Source: Maricaulis sp965242785 (lineage in GTDB: Bacteria; Pseudomonadota; Alphaproteobacteria; Caulobacterales; Maricaulaceae). Taken from it: DNA of 64,000 bases. Both the position numbers and the translations under genes were made by a program. The DNA lies in assembly GCA_965242785.1 (NCBI GenBank), contig CBDETA010000004.1:1054001-1118000 (forward strand). The letters are read 5' to 3'. The notes below the pieces were generated by a model. It was not told the origin of the DNA. It saw nothing but the letters and a program-made list of their open reading frames with translations, and did no database searches. This document shows positions 33,799 through 42,116 of this stretch, piece after piece (position 1 is the first letter of the stretch; the number at the start of each line of letters is the position of its first letter).

Positions 33799-36700
33799 GT
33801 GAGCAATATCTGGGAACGCGAGCGTCTTCTGCGCTCGACTATTCTTGCTGGCTTTGCTGCGGCTGGTCTGACCATGTCGCCGGCTTATGCCCAGCAGCAA
33901 AACGAGGATGAGGACGAGCAGTCCGAAGAGGACAGCGAAGAAACCATCGTCGTCACCGGTTCGCGTATCCGTCGTGATGCCTTCGCATCCGTCGCGCCGC
34001 TGCAGACGATCGACTCGCAGGAAATCCGCGATGCCGGTCTGATCGACACCGCGCAAATCCTCCAGACGTCTTCTGTGGCCCAGGGCGTTCAGCTCGACAA
34101 CACCATCGGCGGTGCCTTCGTCACCGACGCCGGTCCGGGCTCCAACACGATCACGCTGCGCGGTCTCAATCCTGATCAGACGCTGCTGCTGATCAATGGC
34201 CGCCGTGTCGCGCCGTCGGGCGTTGAAGGCGCTCCGTCGCTGCCGAACGTCGACATCATCCCGACCGACGCCATCCAGCGCATCGACATCCTGCTCGACG
34301 GTGCATCGTCGGTTTACGGTTCTGACGCTGTTGCCGGCGTTGTGAACGTGATCCTGCGTGACAACTTCGAAGGCTTCCAGGTTGGTGCCTACGTGAACTC
34401 GCCGGAACAGTCCGGTGGCGGTTCGCACCGCTGGAACATGATGGTCGGCGATTCTTCCGAGAACGGCCGGTTCATGTTCTCGATGGAATACTTCCACCAG
34501 GACGACCTGGAAGTTCAGGATCGCGACTGGAACTACGACCCGAACGACAACCTGTACTGCTCGCGCGACATTGAAATCGCGGCTGACGGCTCCACGCTGT
34601 CCGAGTGTGAAGGTTCCATCATCAACCGTATCCGGGTCTACTCGGCTTTCGTTGATGGCGCCGTTGATCTGACCAACTACAGCCCGTCCACCTTTGGTGT
34701 CGACGTCTACTCCACGCCGGGTACGACCAACCTGCCGGGCCTGCTGCCGGTCGGCTTCTCCACCGGAAACAGCGGCGATGAAGCCTACCGCTCGCCCTAT
34801 CTGGACCAGCGTACGGACATCATTCCGGACAGCCAGCGTTACTCCTTCCTGTTCACGGGTGATTACACGATCGACCGTTTCCTGGGTCAGGACAATGTGA
34901 CGATCTTCACCGAGATGCTGCACACCAACTCGCAGTCGACCTACAAGTCCGGCTATCACGGCCAGATTTTCGGTACGGTTGCGGCTTCCAACCCGTTCAA
35001 CCCGTTCGGCTTCGATGTCGTTCCGATCTTCGCTTCGCCGATCGAGCGTTCGAACATCTCGGTTGAAACGCAGTACACCCGCTTCATGTCGGGCCTGCAG
35101 GGCGACTGGAGCTTCATGCCGTCCTGGTCGTATGAGTTCTTCGGCGGTTACACCCGCTCGATGGGCTATTCGAACCGCCCGCAGATCGACGAAGAGCGCC
35201 TGATCGCAACGGTCGCCACGACCCGCGTTGAAGGTGGTCAGATTGTCTGCGGTTACGACAACTCCAACGTCGAACTGTTCGGCTTCCTGTCCCCGGGCAA
35301 CTGTGTTCCGGTGAACCTGTTCCACCCGAACCTGTACCCGAACGACGCCTCGACGGCTCCGAGCTTCGGTTCTGCTGCTGAGCGTGAATACCTCGAGATC
35401 AACCGGACTGCGACGACCGTCGTTGACCAGCTGATCTTCGGTGGTTTCACCACGGGTCCGCTGTTCGAACTGCCGGCCGGTGAAGTCTCCGGTGTGTTCG
35501 GTATCGAATGGCGCCGTGACTCGCTCGACTCCGGTACGGATACGGTGACGTCCCAGGGCCGTGCGGCCGGCTACTTCGCCGACCGTCGTTCGGTGGGCTC
35601 GGCCGAGCTGACCGAATACTACGGCGAGCTGGCGGTTCCGATCGTGTCGGGTGCTCCGTTCGCGGAAGACATCTCGCTGGAACTCGCAGGCCGTCTGACG
35701 GACCACGAGTATTACGGTCAGAACTCGACCTACTCGGCGCGTGCGTCGTGGGTGGTCAATGACTTCCTGACCTTCAATGCCACAACGGGTACGTCCTTCC
35801 GCGCTCCGAACCTGCGGGAACTCTTCCTGGGTGGCCAGACGGGCTTCACCTCTGGTTTTGCTGATCCGTGTGTGGTTCCGAACGCTGCGCGCGGTGCGGG
35901 CAACACCTACGACCCGACCAATGACAACCGTGATGCGGTTGTGCTGGCCAACTGTGTGGCCGAAGGTGTCGACCCGACATCTCTGGGTCTGACGGGTACC
36001 CCGTCGATCGAGAGCTTCCGGGCCGGTAACCCGGGCCTCGAGCCGGAAACCTCTGACGCGATGAGCATCGGCTTCGTGTTCGACCAGCCCTTCACGGACC
36101 GGTTCGACGCTTCGCTGCGCGTCTCCTACTTCGCCATCGAAGTGGAAGACTCCATCGCGATCCCGGGTACGGCTTTCTCGCTGGGTCAGTGCTACAACTC
36201 GACGAACTTCCCGAACGATCCGTTCTGTGCTCGTCGTCAGCGTGACCCGAACACCGGTCTTCTGACCTTCGTCGACAACACGCCGTTCAACGTCGCAACC
36301 CAGGAAACCACGGGTTGGGACTATAACGGCCGGTTCAACATGGACTTCGACTTCTTCGGCGGCTTCAACTACGACATGAACGCCACCTTCACGAAGTCGG
36401 ACGAAATCCTGAGCCGTACGACGGCAACGTCGGATCTGCTGAACTTCGTCGGTGACTGGGGCAACCCGGAATGGCGCGGTTCTATCTCCAACCGCTTCTC
36501 CCGTGGTGACTGGTCGATGCTGTGGCGCGCCCGTTACCTCGGCGAGCAGGCTTCCATCCGCAACGTGGTCGGCGTCGACTACGGCGAGCGTATCGAAGCG
36601 GCTTCCGAGCTGGGTGGTGATGCTGTCGATAGCTGGGATGCCGTCTGGTATCACGACCTGTCGGTCAGCCTCGATCGCGACACCTGGGCGGTTACTTTCG

Positions 36701-36846
36701 GTGTGAACAACCTGTTCAACGAAAGCCCGGCCATCGTCGACCAGAACGCGTCCGGCGCCACGCTGGGTTCGGGCAATGAAGTGCTGGGTTCGGGCTATGA
36801 CCTGCTCGGCCGTCGCTTCTTCGCTCGCGTCAGCAAGGCCTGGTAA
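33799..36846 (+). CDS. Large TonB-dependent outer membrane receptor
   Basis: 1,015 residues. The start is GTG at 33799 behind AAAGGGGTACAATC. A signal peptide (LRSTILAGFAAAGLTMSPAYAQQ) is followed by an acidic Glu/Asp linker, a TonB box-like TIVVTGSR (49-56), a plug domain (LLINGRRVAPSGVEGAPSLPN, RIDILLDGASSVYGSDAVAGVVN) and a long barrel ending LLGRRFFARVSKAW with terminal Trp. The size and acidic linker match receptors for plant-polysaccharide or glycoconjugate import common in this bacterial group; the ligand is not identifiable. Codon use (GGT, CGT, CTG, TCC) suggests high expression. No transporter or enzyme genes are adjacent. Confidence 0.95.
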   Translation: MSNIWERERLLRSTILAGFAAAGLTMSPAYAQQQNEDEDEQSEEDSEETIVVTGSRIRRDAFASVAPLQTIDSQEIRDAGLIDTAQILQTSSVAQGVQLDNTIGGAFVTDAGPGSNTITLRGLNPDQTLLLINGRRVAPSGVEGAPSLPNVDIIPTDAIQRIDILLDGASSVYGSDAVAGVVNVILRDNFEGFQVGAYVNSPEQSGGGSHRWNMMVGDSSENGRFMFSMEYFHQDDLEVQDRDWNYDPNDNLYCSRDIEIAADGSTLSECEGSIINRIRVYSAFVDGAVDLTNYSPSTFGVDVYSTPGTTNLPGLLPVGFSTGNSGDEAYRSPYLDQRTDIIPDSQRYSFLFTGDYTIDRFLGQDNVTIFTEMLHTNSQSTYKSGYHGQIFGTVAASNPFNPFGFDVVPIFASPIERSNISVETQYTRFMSGLQGDWSFMPSWSYEFFGGYTRSMGYSNRPQIDEERLIATVATTRVEGGQIVCGYDNSNVELFGFLSPGNCVPVNLFHPNLYPNDASTAPSFGSAAEREYLEINRTATTVVDQLIFGGFTTGPLFELPAGEVSGVFGIEWRRDSLDSGTDTVTSQGRAAGYFADRRSVGSAELTEYYGELAVPIVSGAPFAEDISLELAGRLTDHEYYGQNSTYSARASWVVNDFLTFNATTGTSFRAPNLRELFLGGQTGFTSGFADPCVVPNAARGAGNTYDPTNDNRDAVVLANCVAEGVDPTSLGLTGTPSIESFRAGNPGLEPETSDAMSIGFVFDQPFTDRFDASLRVSYFAIEVEDSIAIPGTAFSLGQCYNSTNFPNDPFCARRQRDPNTGLLTFVDNTPFNVATQETTGWDYNGRFNMDFDFFGGFNYDMNATFTKSDEILSRTTATSDLLNFVGDWGNPEWRGSISNRFSRGDWSMLWRARYLGEQASIRNVVGVDYGERIEAASELGGDAVDSWDAVWYHDLSVSLDRDTWAVTFGVNNLFNESPAIVDQNASGATLGSGNEVLGSGYDLLGRRFFARVSKAW

Positions 36847-36872
36847 GACTTCGGTCTTATCGCCAAAGGATG

Positions 36873-36903
36873 GGGCCCGCTTTCGAGCGGGCCCTTTTCT
36901 TTT
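36873..36903 (+). terminator. Rho-independent terminator after the TonB-dependent receptor
   Basis: GGGCCCGC and GCGGGCCC form a perfect 8-bp stem around TTTCGA, followed by TTTTCTTTT. It lies 27 bases past the receptor stop. Confidence 0.92.
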
Positions 36904-36987
36904 GTGCGGACGCTGCCTGGCCGCAGGAACAAAAAAACGCCACCCCGAAGGATGGCGTTCCTTGTCTCGACTTGCCGGTGAGGGAGG

Positions 36988-37353
36988 TCAGGCCGCCATA
37001 ACCCGGGCCACTTCATCCACCAGTTCGCGCAGGTGGAAGGGTTTGGACAGCACCTTGGCATTCGTCGGTGCACCGGAGCCGGGGTTGAGCGCCACTGCGG
37101 CGAAGCCGGTAATGAACATGATCTTCAGCGAGGGATCGATCTCGGCCGCACGGCGGGCCAGTTCGATACCGTCCACGCCGGGCATCACGATATCGGTCAG
37201 CAGCAGGTCAAACTGGGCCGGCTGGTCGCCAATGGCGTCCAGTCCTTCCTCCCCGTCGGAGCACACCAGTACCTCGTGTCCGGCCCGTTTGAGGGCCTTG
37301 GCCAGGAAGTCGCGCATCGAGTCGTCGTCTTCAGCCAGAAGAATCTTTGCCAT
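36988..37353 (-). CDS. cpdR: CpdR-type single-domain response regulator
   Basis: 121 residues from ATG 37353 (the frame can extend to a GTG at 37365). A lone receiver: LLAEDDDSMR, phosphoacceptor Asp54 in LLLTDIVMPGVDGIELA, Thr-Gly in MFITGFAAVALN, Lys in VLSKPFHLREL. This combination is the hallmark of CpdR, the Caulobacter adaptor that primes ClpXP for PdeA and CtrA/RcdA degradation at the pole when unphosphorylated. The C-terminal Ala-Ala matches the short end implicated in CpdR turnover in Caulobacter. In that system the phosphate comes from CckA-ChpT. Monocistronic. Confidence 0.9.
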   Translation of the reverse strand: MAKILLAEDDDSMRDFLAKALKRAGHEVLVCSDGEEGLDAIGDQPAQFDLLLTDIVMPGVDGIELARRAAEIDPSLKIMFITGFAAVALNPGSGAPTNAKVLSKPFHLRELVDEVARVMAA

Positions 37354-37375
37354 CTTGGGTCCCACCCTTGAGAAT

Positions 37376-37388
37376 CGTCACTGTGACG
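37376..37388. promoter_or_regulatory. Perfect dyad upstream of cpdR
   Basis: CGTCACTGTGACG is a 13-base perfect inverted repeat about 23 bases upstream of the cpdR start and about 83 bases upstream of the divergent amidohydrolase gene. It has the shape of a dimeric-repressor or CRP/FNR-type operator. No regulator is assigned. Confidence 0.35.
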
Positions 37389-37470
37389 GCATCCTACAGG
37401 CGTCTGGTAAAAACCCGCTGAACGCGCTGTAGCGCTTGACCGGCGGAATGCAGCTGATCACTTTTAACAC

Positions 37471-38367
37471 ATGGCTGCACCAACCTCATCATCTCTTGCC
37501 CTGGACGTTTCCGCAATTCCAAAAGCGAGCGAGGGCGCCGTCGAGCTGGTCTGGCCGCGAACCGAGGCGGCGTGTCCTGTGCTGGTCGCGTCTCCGCATT
37601 CCGGCCGGCTCTACGAGGACGGCTTTGCCCAGGACAGCTGCCTGTCACTGGACCAGCTTCGCCGGTCCGAGGACGCCTATGTCGACGAATTGATCGCCAG
37701 CGCACCGGATGCCGGCGCCACGCTGCTGCGGGCCCTGTTCCCGCGGGTCTTCGTGGATCCCAATCGCGGTCCGTGGGAATTGGATCCGGCCATGTTCGCT
37801 GACCGGCTTCCACCGCAGGCCAGCGAGGTCTCGCGCCGGGCCGCGTCCGGGCTGGGCGTCATTCCCCGGATCGGTGTGGAGGGGCGCCCGCTTTACCGGC
37901 GGCGCTTGCGCTACGAGGAGGCCGAAAGCCGGCTGCAGCGCTTCTACGCGCCCTATCACGACGCCCTGCAGCAGGCGATCACCGCACTGAAGGCCCGGTT
38001 CGGATTTGCAATCGTCCTGGACATGCATTCCATGCCGGATCTGAGTGCCAAGGGTGTGGACGTGGTTCTGGGGGACCGGTTTGGCACCTCCTGCCACGCC
38101 GGCCTGAGCGACCGGGTCGAAGCCGAGCTGACCGAGCTGGGATTCGTCACAGTTCGGAACATCCCCTATGCCGGCGGCTATACGACGGAGCACTATGGTC
38201 AGCCCCGTGACGGGGTTCATGTGCTCCAGATCGAGATCAATCGCAGTCTTTACATGGATGAGCGACGGGTCATGAAGACCGATCGATTCCCCTCGTTCGA
38301 GACGCGAATGTGTCAATTTATCAATCGCTTGTGCTGCGTTGACTGGGCGGTCCAGTTGCAGGCCTGA
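37471..38367 (+). CDS. N-formylglutamate amidohydrolase family protein
   Basis: 298 residues. The family core is visible: VASPHSGRLYED near the N-terminus, RSEDAYVDEL, RVFVDPNRGPWELD, LDMHSMPDLSAKGVDVVLGDRFG, GGYTTEHYGQPRDGVHVLQIEINRSLYMDE. The HS, DMHSMP and EIN motifs are the metal and substrate residues of this zinc-dependent group. The formal reaction is hydrolysis of N-formylglutamate, the last step of one histidine-degradation route. There are no hut genes nearby, so the annotation is family level. The gene starts 104 bases after the divergent cpdR start. Confidence 0.9.
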   Translation: MAAPTSSSLALDVSAIPKASEGAVELVWPRTEAACPVLVASPHSGRLYEDGFAQDSCLSLDQLRRSEDAYVDELIASAPDAGATLLRALFPRVFVDPNRGPWELDPAMFADRLPPQASEVSRRAASGLGVIPRIGVEGRPLYRRRLRYEEAESRLQRFYAPYHDALQQAITALKARFGFAIVLDMHSMPDLSAKGVDVVLGDRFGTSCHAGLSDRVEAELTELGFVTVRNIPYAGGYTTEHYGQPRDGVHVLQIEINRSLYMDERRVMKTDRFPSFETRMCQFINRLCCVDWAVQLQA

Positions 38368-38487
38368 CCTGCCCATGCCAGGCGAACCGTCTGGCCTGCC
38401 TTCGCCCGGCACGTGCTTTGCTCTCCTTTCAGGCGTGTGTCCCAACACGACGCATTTCGAGACGCGAAGATTAGGCGGCGAGTAGTT

Positions 38488-38874
38488 ATGACGAATGATA
38501 TCGACCTGCATGTTGGCAAGCGCCTGCGCCGTCGGCGCCGGCTGCTCGGCCTGACGCAACAGCAATTGGCGGAATCGGTGGGCATCCGCTTCCAGCAAAT
38601 TCAGAAATACGAGTGTGGCGCCAACCGGGTCAGCGCGAGCCGCCTGTTCGAGCTCGCCGAGTCGCTGGATGTACCGGTGCAGTATTTCTACGAGGGACTG
38701 TCCCAGCGCGACGAGGCGGCCAATGAGCCGACGCTGGCGGCCGACATCCTGTCACAGAAGGAAACCGTGGACCTGATCCGCGCCTATTACCGACTGGGCG
38801 AGCGTCCGCGCAAGCGCCTGCTGGAACTGGCCAAGTCGCTGGAGCCGGAAGAGCCGGCCAACGACGCCGCCTGA
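38488..38874 (+). CDS. Cro/CI-type HTH transcriptional regulator
   Basis: 128 residues. HTH_3 domain at about 10-65: VGKRLRRRRRLLGLTQQQLAESVGIRFQQIQKYECGANRVSASRL, followed by LFELAESLDVPVQYFYEG. This is the family represented by PraR-like regulators, common in Alphaproteobacteria, some of which act in surface growth, biofilm or quorum circuits. ATG 38488 chosen; the frame extends to ATG 38413 but lacks conservation there. The C-terminal 40 residues are acidic. Target genes unknown. Confidence 0.9.
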   Translation: MTNDIDLHVGKRLRRRRRLLGLTQQQLAESVGIRFQQIQKYECGANRVSASRLFELAESLDVPVQYFYEGLSQRDEAANEPTLAADILSQKETVDLIRAYYRLGERPRKRLLELAKSLEPEEPANDAA

Positions 38875-38895
38875 AACCGGCAGGACTGAATTGAC

Positions 38896-38938
38896 CAAGG
38901 CGTCTGGCCCGGGCCGAAAGCCCGTGCTAGGCGCCTTG
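38896..38938 (+). promoter_or_regulatory. Strong leader hairpin abutting the hisN start codon
   Basis: CAAGGCGTC pairs with GGCGCCTTG (nine pairs, one G-U) and encloses a second stem CGGGC/GCCCG with a CGAAA loop. The right arm ends two bases before the ATG of the HisN-like gene at 38941, and no ordinary Shine-Dalgarno is visible between them. It may control translation of the phosphatase, or act as a processing or 3'-end structure for the regulator transcript. Confidence 0.45.
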
Positions 38939-38940
38939 TC

Positions 38941-39738
38941 ATGTCCAGCTACGACCCGACACCCGATCTCGTCATCGCCAACCGGATGGCCGACGCCGCC
39001 CGGCGGGCCATCCTGCCCTATTTTCGCGCTGCACCGACGGTCGAGAACAAGCTGGACGAGGGATTTGACCCCGTCACCGCAGCGGACAAGGCGTCCGAAG
39101 CGGCGATGCGGGCGGTGCTGGCCGAACTGGCGCCGGACGACGGTATTCTGGGCGAGGAGTTTGGCGAGGAAGCCGGGCGGAACGGCCGTCGCTGGGTGCT
39201 GGATCCGATCGACGGGACCCGCGCCTTCATCGCCGGCCTGCCCAGCTGGACTGTCTTGATCGCCCTGGAGCAGGACGGCCGCCCGGTTCTGGGCATGATC
39301 GACCAGCCGCATGTGTCTGAACGTTTCATCGGCTGGCCGGGCAGCGCCGAATGGCATCATGGTCCGGCCCGAAAGCCCTTGAAGGTCAGACCGTCCGCAG
39401 CCTTGTCGCAGGCGATCGTCAGCACCACCGACGCCTTCCTGTTCAAGGGCGCAGAGGCAGAGGCTTTTGCAGCGGTGCGGCAGAAGGCCCGGCTCGTGCG
39501 ATACGGGTTTGACGCCTATGCCTATGCCATGCTGGCAGCGGGTGGCATCGATCTGGTGATCGAAAGCGGCCTCCAGGTCTATGACGTGCAGGCGCTTGTC
39601 CCGGTGGTCGAAGGCGCCGGCGGCGTGGTCACAAATTGGTCGGGCGGTGAGGTTTCGGGCGGAGGACAGGTGGTGGCCGCGTCCAGCCGGGCCCTGCTCG
39701 AAGAGGCCCTGGCCCTGCTGGCACCCGCCGCGCTCTAG
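38941..39738 (+). CDS. hisN: Inositol-monophosphatase-family phosphatase, histidinol-phosphatase HisN type
   Basis: 265 residues. Family metal motifs are present: GEEFGEEAG (metal-binding Glu), WVLDPIDGTRAFIAGLPSWTVLIAL (DPIDGT) and, near the C-terminus, YDVQALVPVVEGAGG in place of WDxxAG. The FIAGLPSW and YDVQALVP patterns match HisN-type histidinol-phosphatases of Actinobacteria and Alphaproteobacteria rather than ordinary inositol monophosphatases. The expected reaction is histidinol-phosphate to histidinol. The gene follows a structured leader and the HTH regulator gene by 66 bases. Confidence 0.88.
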   Translation: MSSYDPTPDLVIANRMADAARRAILPYFRAAPTVENKLDEGFDPVTAADKASEAAMRAVLAELAPDDGILGEEFGEEAGRNGRRWVLDPIDGTRAFIAGLPSWTVLIALEQDGRPVLGMIDQPHVSERFIGWPGSAEWHHGPARKPLKVRPSAALSQAIVSTTDAFLFKGAEAEAFAAVRQKARLVRYGFDAYAYAMLAAGGIDLVIESGLQVYDVQALVPVVEGAGGVVTNWSGGEVSGGGQVVAASSRALLEEALALLAPAAL

Positions 39739-40400
39739 CTGTCGAACAGGACGCGGACCGGGGCTTCCCCGAACTCCAGCCGCACCACATTGCGATGGCC
39801 CCGGTCCTGAGGTCGGTAGGTGGCGCGGTTCTCCTGTACCGTCAGGGCCGTGCGGCGGCCATCGTCATGCACGGCGACGGCCTCCGGTGCGGGGCCATCG
39901 AACACGAAAACCAGGACATCAAGACGCGGCGCAAACAGCGAGGCCACGCCGGCGGCCCGGCGCATGGCCTGGTTGGCCTGTCCCAGACCGAGCCGCAGAT
40001 CATCCTGAGAGAAGGTCTGACCCGTCGGCCCGCCATAGGCGAAGACCAGATTCATCGACATGCTGCCGGGCGGCTGGTTAACCCAGATCGGCGGGTTTGT
40101 GGCGTAGGTTTCCAAACCCGGCAGGTTGGTGATCCGAAAGCGCTCATCAAGCGTCAGATCGGTGCGCTGACCATCCAAAAAATACCACAGACCGATCTCA
40201 TCAGGCGCGGCCCCTTCCCGGGACCCGACCACATAGTCGATCCGGAAATGCGAGCGCTCCTCGACCGGGATTTCCAGATAGCGGTCCAGATGCGGCAGGA
40301 GGCGGGACATCGGTCCCGCCTCCCGCTCAACCGATTGCGTCTGTGCCGGAACAACCGCGGCCAGAGTCAGGGCGATCGCTGCCAGGCACTGGCGCAACAT
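39735..40400 (-). CDS. Secreted protein of unknown function, coupled to a lipoprotein methyltransferase
   Basis: 221 residues. A signal peptide (LRQCLAAIALTLAAVVPAQTQS) precedes a domain of mixed beta strands (HFRIDYVVGSREGAAPDEIGLWYFLDG, RLDVLVFVFDGPAPEAVAVHDDG) that I do not recognise. No membrane helix or lipobox is present. The ATG overlaps the stop of the methyltransferase gene by one base (TAATG), so the pair is almost certainly co-translated. Its 3' end overlaps the convergent HisN gene by 4 bases. Confidence 0.7.
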   Translation of the reverse strand: MLRQCLAAIALTLAAVVPAQTQSVEREAGPMSRLLPHLDRYLEIPVEERSHFRIDYVVGSREGAAPDEIGLWYFLDGQRTDLTLDERFRITNLPGLETYATNPPIWVNQPPGSMSMNLVFAYGGPTGQTFSQDDLRLGLGQANQAMRRAAGVASLFAPRLDVLVFVFDGPAPEAVAVHDDGRRTALTVQENRATYRPQDRGHRNVVRLEFGEAPVRVLFDS

Positions 40401-41335
40401 TATTCGCCGGCCTCGCCAGCCGCAGCTTCCGGCTTGCGGAACAGCAGGGTCATGCGATCGCTTTCGCCGATGGCATCGAATGCCGTCCGGTCAAAATCCT
40501 CGTAGCCATCATCGCCTTCCTGCAGCGAGCGGCGAACGGGCGGCAGGGTCCACACGCCCATCGGGTGATCGGCGGTGTCAGCCGGATTCGCGTTGATCTC
40601 GGACGAGCCGACCAGTTCGAAGCCGGCTTCTTCTGCCAGCGCGATGACATAGGCCTGCTGCACATAGCCCGAGCTGGCTGTCGGATCCTGCTCGCGGGTC
40701 GACGGCAGGCGGTGTTCCACCACACCCAGCGTACCGCCGGGGCGGAGTGCAGCGTAGAACTCGGCGAAGGCCCGTTCGGCGAAACCGTTGGCCATCCAGT
40801 TGTGGACATTGCGGAAGGTCAGAATGGTGTCGACGCTGGCATCCTCGACGGTCAGCCCGACGCCTGCGCCGAACTCACTGATGACCACATCGCCATAGGC
40901 CGCATTCGCGGCCACGCGCTCGCGGAATGATTCAAGAGAACGGGCACGGTAATCGCTCGTTGTCTGGGCCGGGAAATGTGCGGCGATATAGGTGCCGCCA
41001 TTGGCGTGCATCCAAGGCGCCAGCACGTCGGAATACCAACCACCCCCGGGCCAGATTTCGACGACGGTCGATGCGGGGTCGACCTCGAGGAAGGCCAGGG
41101 TCTCGGCCGGATGACGCCACGCGTCCCGTTGCGCGGCTTCGCCCCGCCAGTCGGCGGCCAGTACATTGGCAAGATCGGAATAGTCCGGTGCTGTTTCAGC
41201 AACCGTTTCAGTGGCCATGGGTTCAGCTTCAGTCGTCGAAGCGGTCTCTGCCTCGGTTGTGTCTTCCGGGCTGCTGCAGGCAGCCAGGGCAATGAGCGAC
41301 GTACTGATCAGGCTGGTCAGGATAATGGAACGCAT
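40400..41335 (-). CDS. Lipoprotein-type class I SAM methyltransferase (COG4798-like)
   Basis: 311 residues from ATG 41335 with GGAGGGAG upstream. The N-terminus is a lipoprotein signal: MRSIILTSLISTSLIALAAC with Cys20 in LAAC. A Thr/Glu-rich linker follows, then a methyltransferase fold: VVEIWPGGGWYSDVL (motif I, 91-105), TYIAAHFPAQ, DTILTFRNVHNWMANGF and LRPGGTLGVVEHRLP. The pattern matches predicted methyltransferases of the COG4798 type, which commonly carry signal peptides. SAM is cytoplasmic, so an exported methyltransferase is puzzling: it may bind another ligand or the signal may be inefficient. It is coupled to the secreted unknown downstream. Confidence 0.88.
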   Translation of the reverse strand: MRSIILTSLISTSLIALAACSSPEDTTEAETASTTEAEPMATETVAETAPDYSDLANVLAADWRGEAAQRDAWRHPAETLAFLEVDPASTVVEIWPGGGWYSDVLAPWMHANGGTYIAAHFPAQTTSDYRARSLESFRERVAANAAYGDVVISEFGAGVGLTVEDASVDTILTFRNVHNWMANGFAERAFAEFYAALRPGGTLGVVEHRLPSTREQDPTASSGYVQQAYVIALAEEAGFELVGSSEINANPADTADHPMGVWTLPPVRRSLQEGDDGYEDFDRTAFDAIGESDRMTLLFRKPEAAAGEAGE

Positions 41336-41407
41336 TGTGAAACTCTCCCTCCGTTCGGCCACAGTCCTAGCCAAGCCGACAAAAACACGCAATCGCGCAT
41401 CCGGGGT

Positions 41408-41435
41408 CTTGAACAACACAAAATCGCTACCCAAC
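41408..41435 (+). promoter_or_regulatory. Candidate sigma-32-type promoter for hsp20
   Basis: CTTGAA at 41408-41413 and CCCAAC at 41430-41435 are separated by 16 bases, close to the heat-shock promoter pattern CTTGAA-N13-17-CCCCAT. The site is 120 bases upstream of the hsp20 ATG. The match at the -10 box is imperfect. Confidence 0.4.
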
Positions 41436-41554
41436 TAGCCGGTACGGGTCGCCGCGAAGGGACCCGGACCGAGGCTGGGTCCCATGGACCAGCCAAATCG
41501 TGAACCGCCCGGACTTCCGGGCCTGTTTGTCGCTCTGAAGGAGGATAGACTGTT

Positions 41555-42031
41555 ATGCGTACTGTTGATTTCACCCCGCTCTACCGTTCCATCGTCGGTT
41601 TCGATCGTCTGGCCGACATGATGGACTCCGCGACCAAGATCGAGTCGCAGGGGTATCCGCCCTACAACATCCAGCACGTTGACGAGGACGAGTATCTGAT
41701 CGAGCTCGCCGTCGCCGGCTTTGGCGAGGAAGATCTGACCGTCGAAGTCCAGGAAAATGTGCTCACCGTGTCCGGCCGCATCGGCGAAAAGGACGGTGAG
41801 GACGCCCGCCGCTTCGTGCACCGCGGTATCGCCGAGCGCGCTTTCGAGCGTCGTTTCCACCTGGCTGACCATGTCGAAGTGACCGAGGCCGGCCTGAAGA
41901 ATGGTCTGCTGTCCATCCGTCTGGTGCGTGAGATTCCGGAAGCAGCCAAGCCGAAACGGATCGAGATCAGCGCCGGCTCCAGCAAGCCAAAGACCAAGCT
42001 GATCGAAGGCGGCAAGACCCGCGCAGCCTGA
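41555..42031 (+). CDS. Small heat-shock protein Hsp20 (IbpA family)
   Basis: 158 residues. The alpha-crystallin domain covers about 35-130 with YNIQHVDEDEYLIELAVAGF, VEVQENVLTVSGRIGEK, RRFVHRGIAERAFERRFHLADHVEVTEAGLKNGLLSIRLVREIPE. The C-terminal tail holds a degenerate IXI-type motif (KRIEISAG). IbpA-like proteins hold unfolding proteins for DnaK/ClpB. The ATG has GAAGGAGG 8 bases upstream, and the CCCGG/CCGGG stem in the leader may act with it as a thermosensor. A terminator follows at 42067. Confidence 0.94.
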   Translation: MRTVDFTPLYRSIVGFDRLADMMDSATKIESQGYPPYNIQHVDEDEYLIELAVAGFGEEDLTVEVQENVLTVSGRIGEKDGEDARRFVHRGIAERAFERRFHLADHVEVTEAGLKNGLLSIRLVREIPEAAKPKRIEISAGSSKPKTKLIEGGKTRAA

Positions 42032-42066
42032 TCAATCGGTCTTTCTCACGTTATCCCTGAGACTTG

Positions 42067-42093
42067 GCGGCGCACTTCGGTGCGCCGCTTTTT
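42067..42093 (+). terminator. Rho-independent terminator after hsp20
   Basis: GCGGCGCAC and GTGCGCCGC form a perfect 9-bp stem around TTCG, followed by TTTTT. It lies between the convergent hsp20 and pentapeptide-repeat genes and stops hsp20 transcription. Confidence 0.93.
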
Positions 42094-42116
42094 CTCTTGC
42101 GAATGAACGGACGGGG

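Noticed and set aside
33775..36654. A 959-residue open frame on the strand opposite the TonB-dependent receptor
   Set aside because: Its sequence is low-complexity and Arg/Val/Asp-rich as produced by antisense reading of a GC-biased, highly codon-adapted gene; the plus strand has signal peptide, plug, barrel and terminator.
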